Position numbers and translations under genes: made by a program | Source of the DNA: Flagellimonas amoyensis | GTDB lineage: Bacteria > Bacteroidota > Bacteroidia > Flavobacteriales > Flavobacteriaceae | Direction of reading: 5' to 3' | NCBI RefSeq assembly: GCF_003058265.1 | Contig: NZ_QBUK01000004.1 | Coordinates: 248,001-312,000 of the forward strand | DNA length: 64,000 nucleotides | The notes under the pieces: model-generated | The model's input: only the letters and a program-made list of their open reading frames with translations | Database searches by the model: none | Told to the model about the DNA's origin: nothing | Shown here: positions 30,996 through 39,265 of the stretch, one piece after another | Layout of the letters: each line of letters begins with the position of its first letter | Position numbering within the stretch: the first letter of the stretch is position 1

Positions 30996-31694
30996 TTATA
31001 GGATTCCTTTGTCCGCGAAGCTCAGATATTGGTGCTGGGCCACGATCAAGTGGTCCAAAATTTTGATATCCAACGCTTCCGATGCTTTTTTGAGCTTTTC
31101 CGTGATCTGTTTGTCCGCCAAACTGGGTTTTAGTGTGCCAGACGGGTGGTTGTGTGCCAAAATGAGGCCCACGGCCCCTAGTTCCAGTGCCTGTTTCATC
31201 ACCAACCGCACATCTACCAAAGTACCAGTGATGCCCCCCTTGCTCAACTGCGATTTGTGGATGACCTTGTTGGAGTTGTTCAGGTATAAGATCCAGAATT
31301 CTTCATGCGGCAACTCCCCTATCAATGGGTACAGCAACTCAAAGGCATCCTTGCTACTGGTTATGGCCGTGATCTTCTTGGTATCCTCCATTCTCCTTCG
31401 GCGGCCCATTTCGAGTGCCGCAGCTATGCTGACAGCCTTTGCTTCCCCAATACCCTTGAATCTCATCAATTGGCTAACGGAGAGCTTTCCCAGTTCATTG
31501 AGGTTGTGGTCCACTGAGGCCAAAATGCGTTTGGACAGCTCCACAGCACTTTCCTCACGGCTTCCGGAGCCTATCAAAATGGCGATCAGTTCGGCATCCG
31601 ACAAGACAAAACAGCCCTTCTGCACCAATTTTTCCCTTGGCTTGTCATCATCGGCCCAATTCTTAATGGAAAAGGAAGCTAATTTTTCTTGCAT
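30996..31694 (-). CDS. radC: RadC-family JAB/MPN-domain protein
   Basis: The 232 residues comprise an N-terminal helix-hairpin-helix region (~40-90, SVSQLMRFKGIGEAKAVSI) and a C-terminal JAB1/MPN-type domain with the full metalloprotease signature AHNHPSG (~180) and the downstream Asp. RadC is conserved but its historic DNA-repair role is doubtful. It is the first gene of a leftward run. A TATCTTTA element (one base off consensus) lies 9-16 bp upstream of the start, divergent from the DUF1569 gene. Confidence 0.92.
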   Translation of the reverse strand: MQEKLASFSIKNWADDDKPREKLVQKGCFVLSDAELIAILIGSGSREESAVELSKRILASVDHNLNELGKLSVSQLMRFKGIGEAKAVSIAAALEMGRRRRMEDTKKITAITSSKDAFELLYPLIGELPHEEFWILYLNNSNKVIHKSQLSKGGITGTLVDVRLVMKQALELGAVGLILAHNHPSGTLKPSLADKQITEKLKKASEALDIKILDHLIVAQHQYLSFADKGIL

Positions 31695-31748
31695 GGTCTA
31701 AAGATAGGAGATTAATTTTATGTAATTTCCATAGATAAATTCCATCCC

Positions 31749-32201
31749 ATGAAATCACTTTTTGACCCTTCCGCACATACCGAAATCTTATCCAGGGTAG
31801 ACCAACTTTCCGAGGCTTCCGAAGGGCAATGGGGCAAAATGAAAGTGGGCCAGATGTTGTGCCATTGCCAGTATCCGCTAAAAATAGGTTTGGGGCGACA
31901 CAACCCCAACAGCAAGCCTAGCCCAATGCTAAAGTTGATGGGCAAGCTTTTCAGGAAAAGCCTATATAATGATAAACCTTGGCGACAAAATCTGCCGACG
32001 GCAAAGGCTCTCAAAGTGGTAGAGGACAAGGATTTTGCAACAGAAAAGGAAAAACTGGTCACTTTGATCAACGATTTCCATCAACAAAAAGACAAGAAAG
32101 TCTGGGACCCCCATCCCGTCTTCGGTACTTTCACGCATGAACAATGGGGACAGATGCAGTACAAACACCTGGACCACCATTTAAGACAATTCGGCGTTTA
32201 G
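31749..32201 (+). CDS. DUF1569 / DinB-like small protein
   Basis: A 150-residue soluble protein of the DUF1569 family within the DinB/YfiT four-helix-bundle superfamily. Potential metal-binding histidines are present: CHCQYPLKIGLG (~39) and the C-terminal LDHHLRQFG, with HPVFGTFTHEQWG between. The function of the family is unknown; related DinB proteins include thiol S-transferases. It is preceded by TAATTTTA, close to the -7 consensus. It ends 1 bp from the convergent mpl stop. Confidence 0.85.
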   Translation: MKSLFDPSAHTEILSRVDQLSEASEGQWGKMKVGQMLCHCQYPLKIGLGRHNPNSKPSPMLKLMGKLFRKSLYNDKPWRQNLPTAKALKVVEDKDFATEKEKLVTLINDFHQQKDKKVWDPHPVFGTFTHEQWGQMQYKHLDHHLRQFGV

Positions 32202-32202
32202 G

Positions 32203-33561
32203 CTATTTCAAAAAAATAGCCTCCAATTTTTCAAAATCGATGCCCCCATAGTTCCCGGAACTCATGAACAATAAGGTAGTGTCCTTATAATTCTGGGCGA
32301 ACAGGTAGTCCTGAAAGGCCAAGGAATTCGTGAAAATTTGGACATCCATCCGATTCAGGGCCTCCATGATCTGCTCCTTGGTCACTTCCTGCAGCCCTTT
32401 CACCTTCACCGATTCCGGGGAATAAAAGACCACTGCTGTGTCTGCGGCATCCAAAGCCCCTCGGTATTGCTTCAGGAATTCGGGGTTCAGACTGCTGTAG
32501 GTGTGCAGCTCCAAACAGGCGATCAACCGGTGTTGCGGATATTGCTCCTTCACTGCTTTTGTGGTGGCACTGACCTTGCTCGGTGCGTGGGCAAAATCCT
32601 TGAAGGCTATCCTATCCTTTCCCTCGACCAGTTTTTCCAGACGCTTGGAAGCCCCTTTAAAAGTGGCCATGGCCTCATAAAAATCCATTTCGTCCACCCC
32701 CATTTGCTGGCAGATCCATTTGGCCCCTGCCAAATTGCCCAAATTATGTCTTCCAAAAATTTCAAGCGGCATTTCGCCATCTGGCGTATCCAGCAGGGTT
32801 TTCCCGTCTTCCACTCGGTACTGAGGCGTGCTGTACGGGAACTTTCGTATGGGATTTTCCGTGGTCTCCACTATTTTGCTCACTTCGGGATCTTCCGAAT
32901 TGTAGGTGATGCTACCGCCCTTTACAATGCTGTCCACAAAAATGCGGAACTGTTCCACGTAGTTTTCAAAAGTGGGAAAAACGTTGATATGGTCCCATGC
33001 AATGCCGCTCAAGAGGGCAATGTTGGGCCTGTACAAATGGAACTTGGGCCTTCTGTCCGTTGGTGATGAAAGGTATTCGTCCCCCTCCAAGACCATAAAA
33101 TCGTTTTCCTCGGTAAGATGCACCATTTTATCAAATCCGTCCAACTGGGCCCCCACCATATAGTCCACTTCAATGTCATGGTAGCGAAGCACATGCAGGA
33201 TCATGGAGGTAATGGTGGTCTTGCCATGGCTCCCTCCAATAACCACCCGGGTTTTGTGTTTGGAATGTTCGTAGAGAAATTCGGGATAGGAAAATAGCTT
33301 CAATCCCAGCTCTTGGGCTTTCAAAAGTTCCGGGTTATCAGCCTTGGCATGCATGCCCAAGATCACGGCATCCAGGCCTCCGTGGATTTTTTCAGGGAAC
33401 CAACCAAACTCTTGCGGCAACAGGCCATTGGCCTGCAACCTGCTCTTGGACGGTTCAAAAATGACATCGTCACTCCCTGTTATTCCGTGCCCCTGCTCCT
33501 GCAATGCCAGTGCCAGATTGTGCATGGCACTGCCCCCGATGGCTATAAAGTGTATGTGCAT
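32203..33561 (-). CDS. mpl: UDP-N-acetylmuramate:L-Ala-gamma-D-Glu-mDAP ligase (Mpl-like Mur ligase)
   Basis: Cytoplasmic Mur ligase that reattaches recycled murein tripeptide to UDP-MurNAc. The 452 residues from ATG 33561 (MHIHFIAIGGSAMHNLAL; the codon before it is TTG) show the nucleotide-binding start, the ATP loop VIGGSHGKTTITSMIL (~108-123), the lid region WDHINVFPTFENY, and FAHAPSKVSATTKAVKE of the C-terminal domain. It resembles MurC, but FAHAPSKV and the solitary location favour Mpl. It has its own strong promoter at 33579-33609. Confidence 0.88.
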   Translation of the reverse strand: MHIHFIAIGGSAMHNLALALQEQGHGITGSDDVIFEPSKSRLQANGLLPQEFGWFPEKIHGGLDAVILGMHAKADNPELLKAQELGLKLFSYPEFLYEHSKHKTRVVIGGSHGKTTITSMILHVLRYHDIEVDYMVGAQLDGFDKMVHLTEENDFMVLEGDEYLSSPTDRRPKFHLYRPNIALLSGIAWDHINVFPTFENYVEQFRIFVDSIVKGGSITYNSEDPEVSKIVETTENPIRKFPYSTPQYRVEDGKTLLDTPDGEMPLEIFGRHNLGNLAGAKWICQQMGVDEMDFYEAMATFKGASKRLEKLVEGKDRIAFKDFAHAPSKVSATTKAVKEQYPQHRLIACLELHTYSSLNPEFLKQYRGALDAADTAVVFYSPESVKVKGLQEVTKEQIMEALNRMDVQIFTNSLAFQDYLFAQNYKDTTLLFMSSGNYGGIDFEKLEAIFLK

Positions 33562-33578
33562 CAATACGGTTTATGGTT

Positions 33579-33609
33579 CAAAAATAGCCATTGGACCTAC
33601 CAATACAAA
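33579..33609 (-). promoter_or_regulatory. Bacteroidota promoter of mpl
   Basis: On the minus strand TTTG (33609-33606), exactly 19 bp, then TATTTTTG (33586-33579), a perfect match to TTTG-N19-TAnnTTTG. The mpl ATG is 17 bp downstream, leaving a leader of about 10 nt. Confidence 0.8.
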
Positions 33610-33657
33610 CAAAGAAACCATCTTATTAATTTCTATCTTGCCAAAAATTTTGTCACG

Positions 33658-33969
33658 ATGAACCTATCCGAACTACAATCAAAGGAAATTATGCCGGGCT
33701 ACCATGGAAAATTAATCCACGGGGAGCAGATGAGCTGGGTGTTCTGGGATGTGGAAAAAAACGCCGTAGTACCTGAGCATAGTCACATGCACGAACAAAT
33801 CATGCACGTGGTGGAAGGGACTTTTGAATTTACCCTTGATGGAAAAACAGATACCTATGGCCCTGGGGATGTGGTGATCATCCCTTCGCATGCGCCACAT
33901 AGTGGAAAAGCCATCACAACTTGTAAATTGATGGACATTTTTAGTCCCGTTCGGGAAGAATACAGATAG
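33658..33969 (+). CDS. Small cupin-domain protein
   Basis: A single-domain cupin of 103 residues starting at ATG 33658 (MNLSELQSKEIMPGYHGKL). Cupin motif 1 is visible as PEHSHMHEQIMHVVEGTFEF with two histidines and a glutamate, and motif 2 as PGDVVIIPSHAPHSG with a third histidine, so a metal site is likely complete. The substrate is unknown. An upstream in-frame extension overlapping mpl is rejected. It lies 2 bp before the SDR gene, suggesting a two-gene operon for small-molecule metabolism. Confidence 0.88.
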   Translation: MNLSELQSKEIMPGYHGKLIHGEQMSWVFWDVEKNAVVPEHSHMHEQIMHVVEGTFEFTLDGKTDTYGPGDVVIIPSHAPHSGKAITTCKLMDIFSPVREEYR

Positions 33970-33971
33970 CC

Positions 33972-34757
33972 ATGAACATTTCACTCAAAGGTAAGACTGC
34001 CCTCGTAGGCGGGAGCAGCAAAGGAATCGGCGAGGCCATAGCCAGGCAATTGGCATCCAGTGGGGCCAGTGTAACGCTTATGGCACGGAGCGAGGAACGC
34101 ATGGAGGCCATCGTAAGGGAAATGGACACTTCCCAAGGACAGCAACATCAATATCTGGTGGTCGATTTCTCCAATTTTGAAGCGTTCAAAGCCAGCATTT
34201 CAGCATTTTTTGAACACAACACCATCGATATTTTGGTAAACAACACCCAAGGTCCACAAGCTGGTGGTGCCCTGGAAAAGAAGGTCGGGGATTACCAAGA
34301 AGCTTTTGACCTGTTGTTCAAATCCGTGGTTTTTACCACAGAACTTGCCTTGAGACACATGCAACAGAACCAATGGGGAAGAATCATCAACGTGGCCTCC
34401 ATTTCGGTGAAGGAACCACTGAACTATTTGGCGCTCTCCAACTCCATAAGGGCGGCCGTGGTGACTTGGGCCAAAAGTCTGGCCTATGATGTGGCCAAGG
34501 ACGGAATCACCATAAACAGCACCTTGACAGGTTATTTTGACACGGACCGCATTGCCCAACTCAATATGAAAAAAGCAGAAACCCTCGGCATATCAGCTGA
34601 AGATGTGCGCTCCAACATGGAAGAACAAGTTCCTATGAAGCGGATAGGAAAGCCTGAAGAATATGGTTTTTTGGTCACTTTCCTTGCTTCGGACCAAGCT
34701 GCTTTTATTACCGGGACCAACATCCCCATTGATGGAGGATTATTGAAATCCCTATAA
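33972..34757 (+). CDS. SDR-family oxidoreductase with atypical active site
   Basis: A 261-residue short-chain dehydrogenase/reductase. The cofactor loop GGSSKGIGEA is at ~14-23 and NNTQGPQAG stands where NNAG is usual. The strand INVASISVKEP supplies the catalytic Ser region. The usual Tyr-x-x-x-Lys is replaced: aligning RAAVVTWAKSLA with the family puts Ser and Arg at those positions (LSNSIRAAV). I recall an SDR subgroup with LSNS-R, so this may be normal for it. The C-terminus has GTNIPIDGGLLKSL. It is cotranscribed with the cupin. Confidence 0.85.
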   Translation: MNISLKGKTALVGGSSKGIGEAIARQLASSGASVTLMARSEERMEAIVREMDTSQGQQHQYLVVDFSNFEAFKASISAFFEHNTIDILVNNTQGPQAGGALEKKVGDYQEAFDLLFKSVVFTTELALRHMQQNQWGRIINVASISVKEPLNYLALSNSIRAAVVTWAKSLAYDVAKDGITINSTLTGYFDTDRIAQLNMKKAETLGISAEDVRSNMEEQVPMKRIGKPEEYGFLVTFLASDQAAFITGTNIPIDGGLLKSL

Positions 34758-34852
34758 TCATTTTTTATTATAAATAAAAATATATTCCAAACAAATTAAC
34801 ATATGTTTATTTTTTGAATACATTTATTGGATAAACCATAAAATCCAACTCT

Positions 34853-35230
34853 ATGAATTCAAAAGTTTTTTTGGTGGTCCGCATACTTTTGGGACTGTTT
34901 GTCCTGGTCTTCGGACTCAACAAGTTCTTAAATTTTATACCTGCTGGCGGTGAAATGCCCGAACCTGTAATGAACTATTTCGGTGCAATCTCTTCCACAC
35001 ACACCATAAGCTTGGTGGGCATTGTTGAGGTATTGGCGGGACTTGCCTTGATACTCAACAAGTATGGTGCCCTCATGTCGTTAATCTTGATGAGCGTATC
35101 TGTAAATGCCGTTATGTTCCACGCTACATTGGCTCCTGAGGGCATTGGTCCTGCCTTGGGCCTTTTGATATTGAACATTATCGTATTGATTGGGTATAAA
35201 GATCGGTACAAGGATCTTCTCCGTCCATAG
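34853..35230 (+). CDS. DoxX-like small membrane protein
   Basis: A 125-residue inner-membrane protein with four predicted membrane helices, starting MNSKVFLVVRILLGLFVLVFG. The arrangement FGLNKFLNFIP, GIVEVLAGLALIL and PALGLLILNIIVLIG is that of the DoxX/DoxD-like superfamily, whose roles range from quinone-linked oxidoreduction to unknown. It stands alone in an AT-rich setting. The downstream intergenic region holds an inverted repeat (35249-35321). Confidence 0.82.
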   Translation: MNSKVFLVVRILLGLFVLVFGLNKFLNFIPAGGEMPEPVMNYFGAISSTHTISLVGIVEVLAGLALILNKYGALMSLILMSVSVNAVMFHATLAPEGIGPALGLLILNIIVLIGYKDRYKDLLRP

Positions 35231-35248
35231 GACTAAAAAGAGACTTTC

Positions 35249-35321
35249 TGTCAATTCGAGCGCAGTCGAGAATTTATTGGTTGCTGACAATCAAGAGGTT
35301 TCGACTGCGCTCAACCTGACA
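35249..35321. repeat. Intergenic inverted repeat with 12-bp core arms
   Basis: TGTCA...GAGCGCAGTCGA (35258-35269) faces TCGACTGCGCTC...TGACA (35301-35312 core). The outer TGTCA/TGACA pentamers also match. A related sequence, CTTCGACTTCGCTCAGG, occurs at 62920-62936. It lies between two convergent genes and could act as a bidirectional terminator, but it has no T-run. Confidence 0.8.
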
Positions 35322-35348
35322 AAATCCAAACTTTAGCCTCCTGCCTTG

Positions 35349-36074
35349 TTATAAACTCATTCGATCTTTAAAAATATAGGACTGCCTTCGCGACACTTCC
35401 ACTTCTTCCCCGTTCCTTAGGGTGAGTTTTAATTTACCATTGAACCAAGGGACCACGTTTTCGATGAAGTTGGTGTTGACAATTTGCTGGCGGTTGGCCC
35501 TAAAAAAAGTCTCCTCTGGGAGTTTTTCCTCCACTTGGTTGAGCGATTTGTACAGCAGCGGTTTTTTATCGTCAAAAAACACCTTGGTGTAATTGCCGAC
35601 AATCTCGAACAGCGAAATGTCCCCAATTTTCACCAACCAGCAAGATTCCCCATCCTTGATGAATATTTGGCTGCCCTCCGTCAGTTTCTTGGTCTTGTCA
35701 CTGTCCCTTTTCGCCGTTTCCATCTTGGCCCTTACTTTTTCCAGTGCCATGGCAAAACGCTTTTCGTTCACGGGTTTGAGCAGATAGTCGAGGGCATTGT
35801 ATTCAAACGATTTGATGGCATACTCATCAAAGGCGGTGGTAAAAATAGTCATGGGCACTTCGTCCAACATCTCAAGAAGTTCAAAACCATCTTTCTCGGG
35901 CATATTGATGTCCAGGAACAAAAGATCGGGATTTTCGGCCTGTATCAACCCATACCCTTCATCCACGTTCTCCGCCTCTCCCACAAGCGTTATGTCATCA
36001 TACTTTTTCAAGAGCTCTTTGAGCTCATTGCGTGCCAATCTGGAATCTTCTACTATGACTGCCCGGATATTCAT
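35349..36074 (-). CDS. LytTR-family response regulator
   Basis: Two-component response regulator, 241 residues. The receiver domain (1-~120) has VEDS, the phosphoacceptor Asp in LLFLDINMPEKDG (~53-57), TTAF and the LLKPVNEKRF loop. The C-terminal LytTR DNA-binding domain (~135-241) contains IFIKDGESCWLVKIGDISL, EKLPEETFFRANRQQIVN and ends RRQSYIFKDRMSL. Its start overlaps the kinase stop by 4 bp, so the pair is translationally coupled. Confidence 0.95.
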   Translation of the reverse strand: MNIRAVIVEDSRLARNELKELLKKYDDITLVGEAENVDEGYGLIQAENPDLLFLDINMPEKDGFELLEMLDEVPMTIFTTAFDEYAIKSFEYNALDYLLKPVNEKRFAMALEKVRAKMETAKRDSDKTKKLTEGSQIFIKDGESCWLVKIGDISLFEIVGNYTKVFFDDKKPLLYKSLNQVEEKLPEETFFRANRQQIVNTNFIENVVPWFNGKLKLTLRNGEEVEVSRRQSYIFKDRMSL

Positions 36075-37129
36075 GTGAGTGGAATGGTTATTTGGGCTAC
36101 GACCTCATCGGCCACTTCCTCCAATTTAAACGATGCACGGTCGGCATACAACAATTTCAATCGTTGTTTTATATTTTTCAATCCCAATTGCGTGGAATCC
36201 TTGGATATGTTCAGTTGTCCCGTATTCCTGACCTCTATGAGCAAATGATCTTCTTTTTGGACGATTTTCAAAAGGATCCTGCCCCCGTTTTTCAGATTGG
36301 CGATCCCGTGCTTGGCGGCATTCTCCACCAGCAATTGAATCACCATGGGCGGGATTCTGAGGTCGAGGGTCTCGGCATCCACTTCTTTGACAAATTCCAA
36401 CCTGTCCTCAAATTGGATCTTGGAGAGGTCGATGTAGTTGTCCACCACTTCCAGTTCCTCCCTCACCGCAATATCGTTGATGTTGTTCTTGGTCAATGAG
36501 TACCGCAAGATCTCTGATAGCTTTGTGAGCATTTCCCTGGATTTTTCCACATCTTCCAACATGAGTCCTCGGATATTGTTGAGACTATTGAACATAAAGT
36601 GTGGGTTGATCTGCCCCTTCAAGGTGTTCAGTTGCGCTTGTTTCAAATTCGTGTTCAGTTCCAAGCGTTCTATCCTGTCCTGATTGAGCTTGAGCAATAG
36701 GGTAATGACCAAATAGGTGACTATCCAAGCTCCCACCAAGAAAAGTGAGTTCAGTACTTGGATCCAGAAATTGTCATAGCTCTTGAACATGCGGAGCTCA
36801 TTCTCCGTCAGTGGGGGGCCAAATTTGCCATATAGAAATCCAAAGAACATGTTCAGCAGACCAAACACCACGGATGTCAATACAAATGAAGCTAGGATTT
36901 TTAGAATATCCCTTGGCCCAAAGTTATCAAAATGCACATTCCGCTTTAGGTACCATCTCAATATGGACGTGGGGAGAATCCCGATAAAAGTACCTGCAAT
37001 AACAGAATACAGGGTCAATTCCATAGTGATGCCCTTCGGCACAAACGCCGCTATGGAATTGATGAAACCCCAACCCAAAAATTGCAGGATCCAAAAGGTC
37101 TGGTTTCTTCTTTTATTGCTTAATTCCAT
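36071..37129 (-). CDS. LytS/YehU-type sensor histidine kinase
   Basis: Membrane sensor kinase, 352 residues. Four hydrophobic segments at ~10-145 anchor it in the inner membrane with no extracytoplasmic sensor domain of note. The His_kinase domain has GQINPHFMFNSLNNIRGLM (phosphoacceptor His ~179). The ATPase part has PPMVIQLLVENAAKHGI and a degenerate G-box (STQLGLKNIKQRL). It partners the downstream LytTR regulator. A 69-residue membrane protein is encoded 59 bp upstream, perhaps cotranscribed. Confidence 0.93.
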   Translation of the reverse strand: MELSNKRRNQTFWILQFLGWGFINSIAAFVPKGITMELTLYSVIAGTFIGILPTSILRWYLKRNVHFDNFGPRDILKILASFVLTSVVFGLLNMFFGFLYGKFGPPLTENELRMFKSYDNFWIQVLNSLFLVGAWIVTYLVITLLLKLNQDRIERLELNTNLKQAQLNTLKGQINPHFMFNSLNNIRGLMLEDVEKSREMLTKLSEILRYSLTKNNINDIAVREELEVVDNYIDLSKIQFEDRLEFVKEVDAETLDLRIPPMVIQLLVENAAKHGIANLKNGGRILLKIVQKEDHLLIEVRNTGQLNISKDSTQLGLKNIKQRLKLLYADRASFKLEEVADEVVAQITIPLT

Positions 37130-37188
37130 ATCACTTGGCTATACTGCCAAATATAATCCATTGTTTCCTTGAAATTTGTCCAATGTCC

Positions 37189-37398
37189 TTATGATTCTTG
37201 CGCCCTATTCCTTCTGAACAGCCCACAACAGGACTTACTGGAAGGCAAAAAAACAATCCAGACCATTGTCATACCGGTGTAGAAGAATGGAAAGTAGTCC
37301 GAGTACTCCCAACCATTGAACTTGCCATACATACCTATGATCCCTCCTAAAATTCCCATGGCCATGACCACTTTTTGGGATGTGTTGAATTTTCTCAT
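37189..37398 (-). CDS. Small two-helix membrane protein, unknown
   Basis: A 69-residue protein starting MRKFNTSQKVVMAMGI at ATG 37398; five further codons upstream could only start at TTG. Two membrane segments (VVMAMGILGGIIGMYG and FPFFYTGMTMVWIVFLP) are followed by a short cysteine- and arginine-containing tail (SSKSCCGLFRRNR). It precedes the LytS-type kinase in the same direction, so it might belong to that signalling operon. No family recognised. Confidence 0.65.
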   Translation of the reverse strand: MRKFNTSQKVVMAMGILGGIIGMYGKFNGWEYSDYFPFFYTGMTMVWIVFLPSSKSCCGLFRRNRAQES

Positions 37399-37422
37399 TT
37401 TGTTGAATTTCAAACTAGTGAT

Positions 37423-37476
37423 TTAAAGAAGAATGCTAACCAAAAGGGTGATGATCAATTTTGCCAGTGCTATCAT
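37423..37476 (-). other. 17-codon hydrophobic reading frame, possible remnant or leader peptide
   Basis: ATG to TAA encoding MIALAKLIITLLVSILL, resembling the first part of a signal peptide that stops abruptly. It lies 24 bp upstream of the 69-residue membrane protein gene. It could be a leader peptide, a remnant of a lost secreted protein, or chance. A 15-bp palindrome (37543-37557) lies further upstream. Confidence 0.2.
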
Positions 37477-37542
37477 GGTGGTTTGCTTTTTATGTTACGC
37501 AAGGCTAAAGTAGTGGATGATGGCCTGCCGCCAAATGGGTTT

Positions 37543-37557
37543 ATGACCAATGGTCAT
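37543..37557. promoter_or_regulatory. Palindrome, candidate operator upstream of the LytS/LytTR run
   Basis: ATGACCA-A-TGGTCAT, a perfect 7+1+7 palindrome. It lies in the 222-bp gap between the 69-residue protein gene and the DUF4136 lipoprotein gene, where a promoter for the leftward signalling genes must lie. No partner regulator is shown. Confidence 0.35.
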
Positions 37558-37620
37558 ATGGATCACCTGAACGGTAATGACACTCCGATATCCTTAAATA
37601 AAAGCTTTGGAAAAACTGTA

Positions 37621-38142
37621 CTAGTTCTTCGGAGGGAATTTGGAAAACACTTTTTTCACCAGTACTTCGAGCCTGCGCTCCCTTTCACTGGGAGATGCAT
37701 TTTCCCGATACCCGCTTTCCGCAGTGGCCTGCCAGAAAAGGGCATCCCTTTGGGCATCCACAAAATCGAACTGAATGTTGCGCTGGACACTTGGGCTTCC
37801 CAAGGGCAATCCCACGGATATGCCTCCACCCATGTTCCTTCCGCCTCCGCCAAGACCTACGCCCACGGAATTTTTGGGTGCCGCCTGGAACTCGTTGCTC
37901 AATATATTGACAAAGATTTCAGGTTCCTCGGCCAAGCGGTACCCTCTCGATTGAAGGGTGGAATCCAAAATGCGGACAAGCCGTTTTTCATCCAACTGGC
38001 TCAAACCAGAATTCATTTCGGGGAAATAATTGTAGGTGGTGTATCCTGAGAAATCGACTTCCTTATCGTAATCATAACTCACCCGAACGGAAGAACAGGA
38101 CGCCAACAACAAGCTGAAAACCACAATCAAAGTATTGCGCAT
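37621..38142 (-). CDS. DUF4136-family lipoprotein
   Basis: A 173-residue lipoprotein with signal ending LLASC (Cys16). DUF4136 features are SYDYDKEVDFSGYTTYNYFP near the N-terminus and ILDSTLQSRGYRLAEEPEIF. A glycine-rich insertion VGVGLGGGGRNMGGG follows at ~94-108, then FDFVDAQRDALFWQATAES. The family is common in Bacteroidota and of unknown role, probably periplasm-facing. It is followed by the 222-bp gap described above. Confidence 0.85.
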   Translation of the reverse strand: MRNTLIVVFSLLLASCSSVRVSYDYDKEVDFSGYTTYNYFPEMNSGLSQLDEKRLVRILDSTLQSRGYRLAEEPEIFVNILSNEFQAAPKNSVGVGLGGGGRNMGGGISVGLPLGSPSVQRNIQFDFVDAQRDALFWQATAESGYRENASPSERERRLEVLVKKVFSKFPPKN

Positions 38143-38168
38143 AACGGTCGTTTCTGGATTCCTTAAAA

Positions 38169-38188
38169 ATAATCAATATATTGATTAT
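38169..38188. promoter_or_regulatory. Perfect 20-bp AT-rich palindrome between obgE and the DUF4136 gene
   Basis: ATAATCAATATATTGATTAT is self-complementary over all 20 bases. It lies 19 bp downstream of the obgE stop codon and 26 bp upstream of the DUF4136 start. It may be an operator; no T-run supports termination. Confidence 0.4.
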
Positions 38189-38207
38189 GAGTGCAGAAGT
38201 AAAAGCA

Positions 38208-39209
38208 TTATTCGTCCAAAAGCACCCAAAGCTTATCCTTGAGTTCCTGTATGCCCAAACCGCTTACCGATGAGATGAAGAGATAGGGAACATCCTTGAA
38301 ATCTTCCTTCATGTCCTCCTTCATTTCTTCGATGAGTTCAGCATCCAGCATATCACATTTGGAAATGGCCACCAATCGGTTTTTGTCCAGCAGCTCTGGA
38401 TTGTACCTGCGCAATTCGTCCAAAAGAATGGCATATTCCTGACTGATGTCCTTGCTATCGGCCGGAATCAGGAAAAGTAAAGTGGCATTCCGTTCAATAT
38501 GGCGCAAGAAATAGTGTCCAAGTCCCTTGCCTTCGGCGGCCCCTTCAATGATTCCGGGGATGTCCGCCATCACAAAGCTCCTAAAGTCCCTATACTCCAC
38601 AATGCCCAAATTGGGTTTGAGGGTGGTGAACTCATAATCTGCAATTTTGGGCTTTGCCGAAGTCATTGCGGAAAGCAGTGTCGATTTTCCTGCATTGGGA
38701 AAACCGACCAGACCAACGTCGGCCAATACTTTGAGCTCCAAGGTGATCTTGGTTTCTTGTCCGGGTATGCCCGGTTGCGCATAGCGCGGTGTCTGGTTGG
38801 TGGGACTCTTGAAATGCCAGTTGCCACGGCCTCCCATTCCCCCTTCCAAGACAATTTTTTCCTCTTGGTCCTCGGTAATCTCGAAAAGCACTTCGTTGGT
38901 TTCCGTATCCCTGATCACGGTGCCCAAGGGCACTTCCAGATACACGTCGGACCCATCGGCCCCGGTGCTCCGGTTTTTACTGCCATGCTCCCCGTGTTCC
39001 GCCTTAAAATGCTTTTTGAACTTGAAATGGACCAAGGTCCATAGGTTTTTGTTCCCTTTTATGATGACATGTCCGCCTCGGCCCCCATCACCTCCATCGG
39101 GGCCTCCCTTGGCCACATATTTTTCGCGGTGCAAATGCGCAGAGCCCTTGCCCCCGTTTCCGGAGGAGACAAACACTTTCACATAATCCACAAAATTCCC
39201 CTCGGTCAT
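38208..39209 (-). CDS. obgE: GTPase Obg/CgtA
   Basis: Ribosome-assembly and stress GTPase, 333 residues. The glycine-rich Obg fold occupies ~1-158 ([21 protein letters not shown] region). The GTPase domain has [15 protein letters not shown] (G1), [16 protein letters not shown] (G3) and AISKCDM (G4). There is no C-terminal OCT domain, as usual in Bacteroidota. It lies 56 bp after hpt-adk in the same direction. Confidence 0.96.
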   Translation of the reverse strand: MTEGNFVDYVKVFVSSGNGGKGSAHLHREKYVAKGGPDGGDGGRGGHVIIKGNKNLWTLVHFKFKKHFKAEHGEHGSKNRSTGADGSDVYLEVPLGTVIRDTETNEVLFEITEDQEEKIVLEGGMGGRGNWHFKSPTNQTPRYAQPGIPGQETKITLELKVLADVGLVGFPNAGKSTLLSAMTSAKPKIADYEFTTLKPNLGIVEYRDFRSFVMADIPGIIEGAAEGKGLGHYFLRHIERNATLLFLIPADSKDISQEYAILLDELRRYNPELLDKNRLVAISKCDMLDAELIEEMKEDMKEDFKDVPYLFISSVSGLGIQELKDKLWVLLDE

Positions 39210-39265
39210 GTTCTTGGTATTGTTGGTAAATAAAACGGTAGCAGCCTAAAAACTGCTCTCCTATA

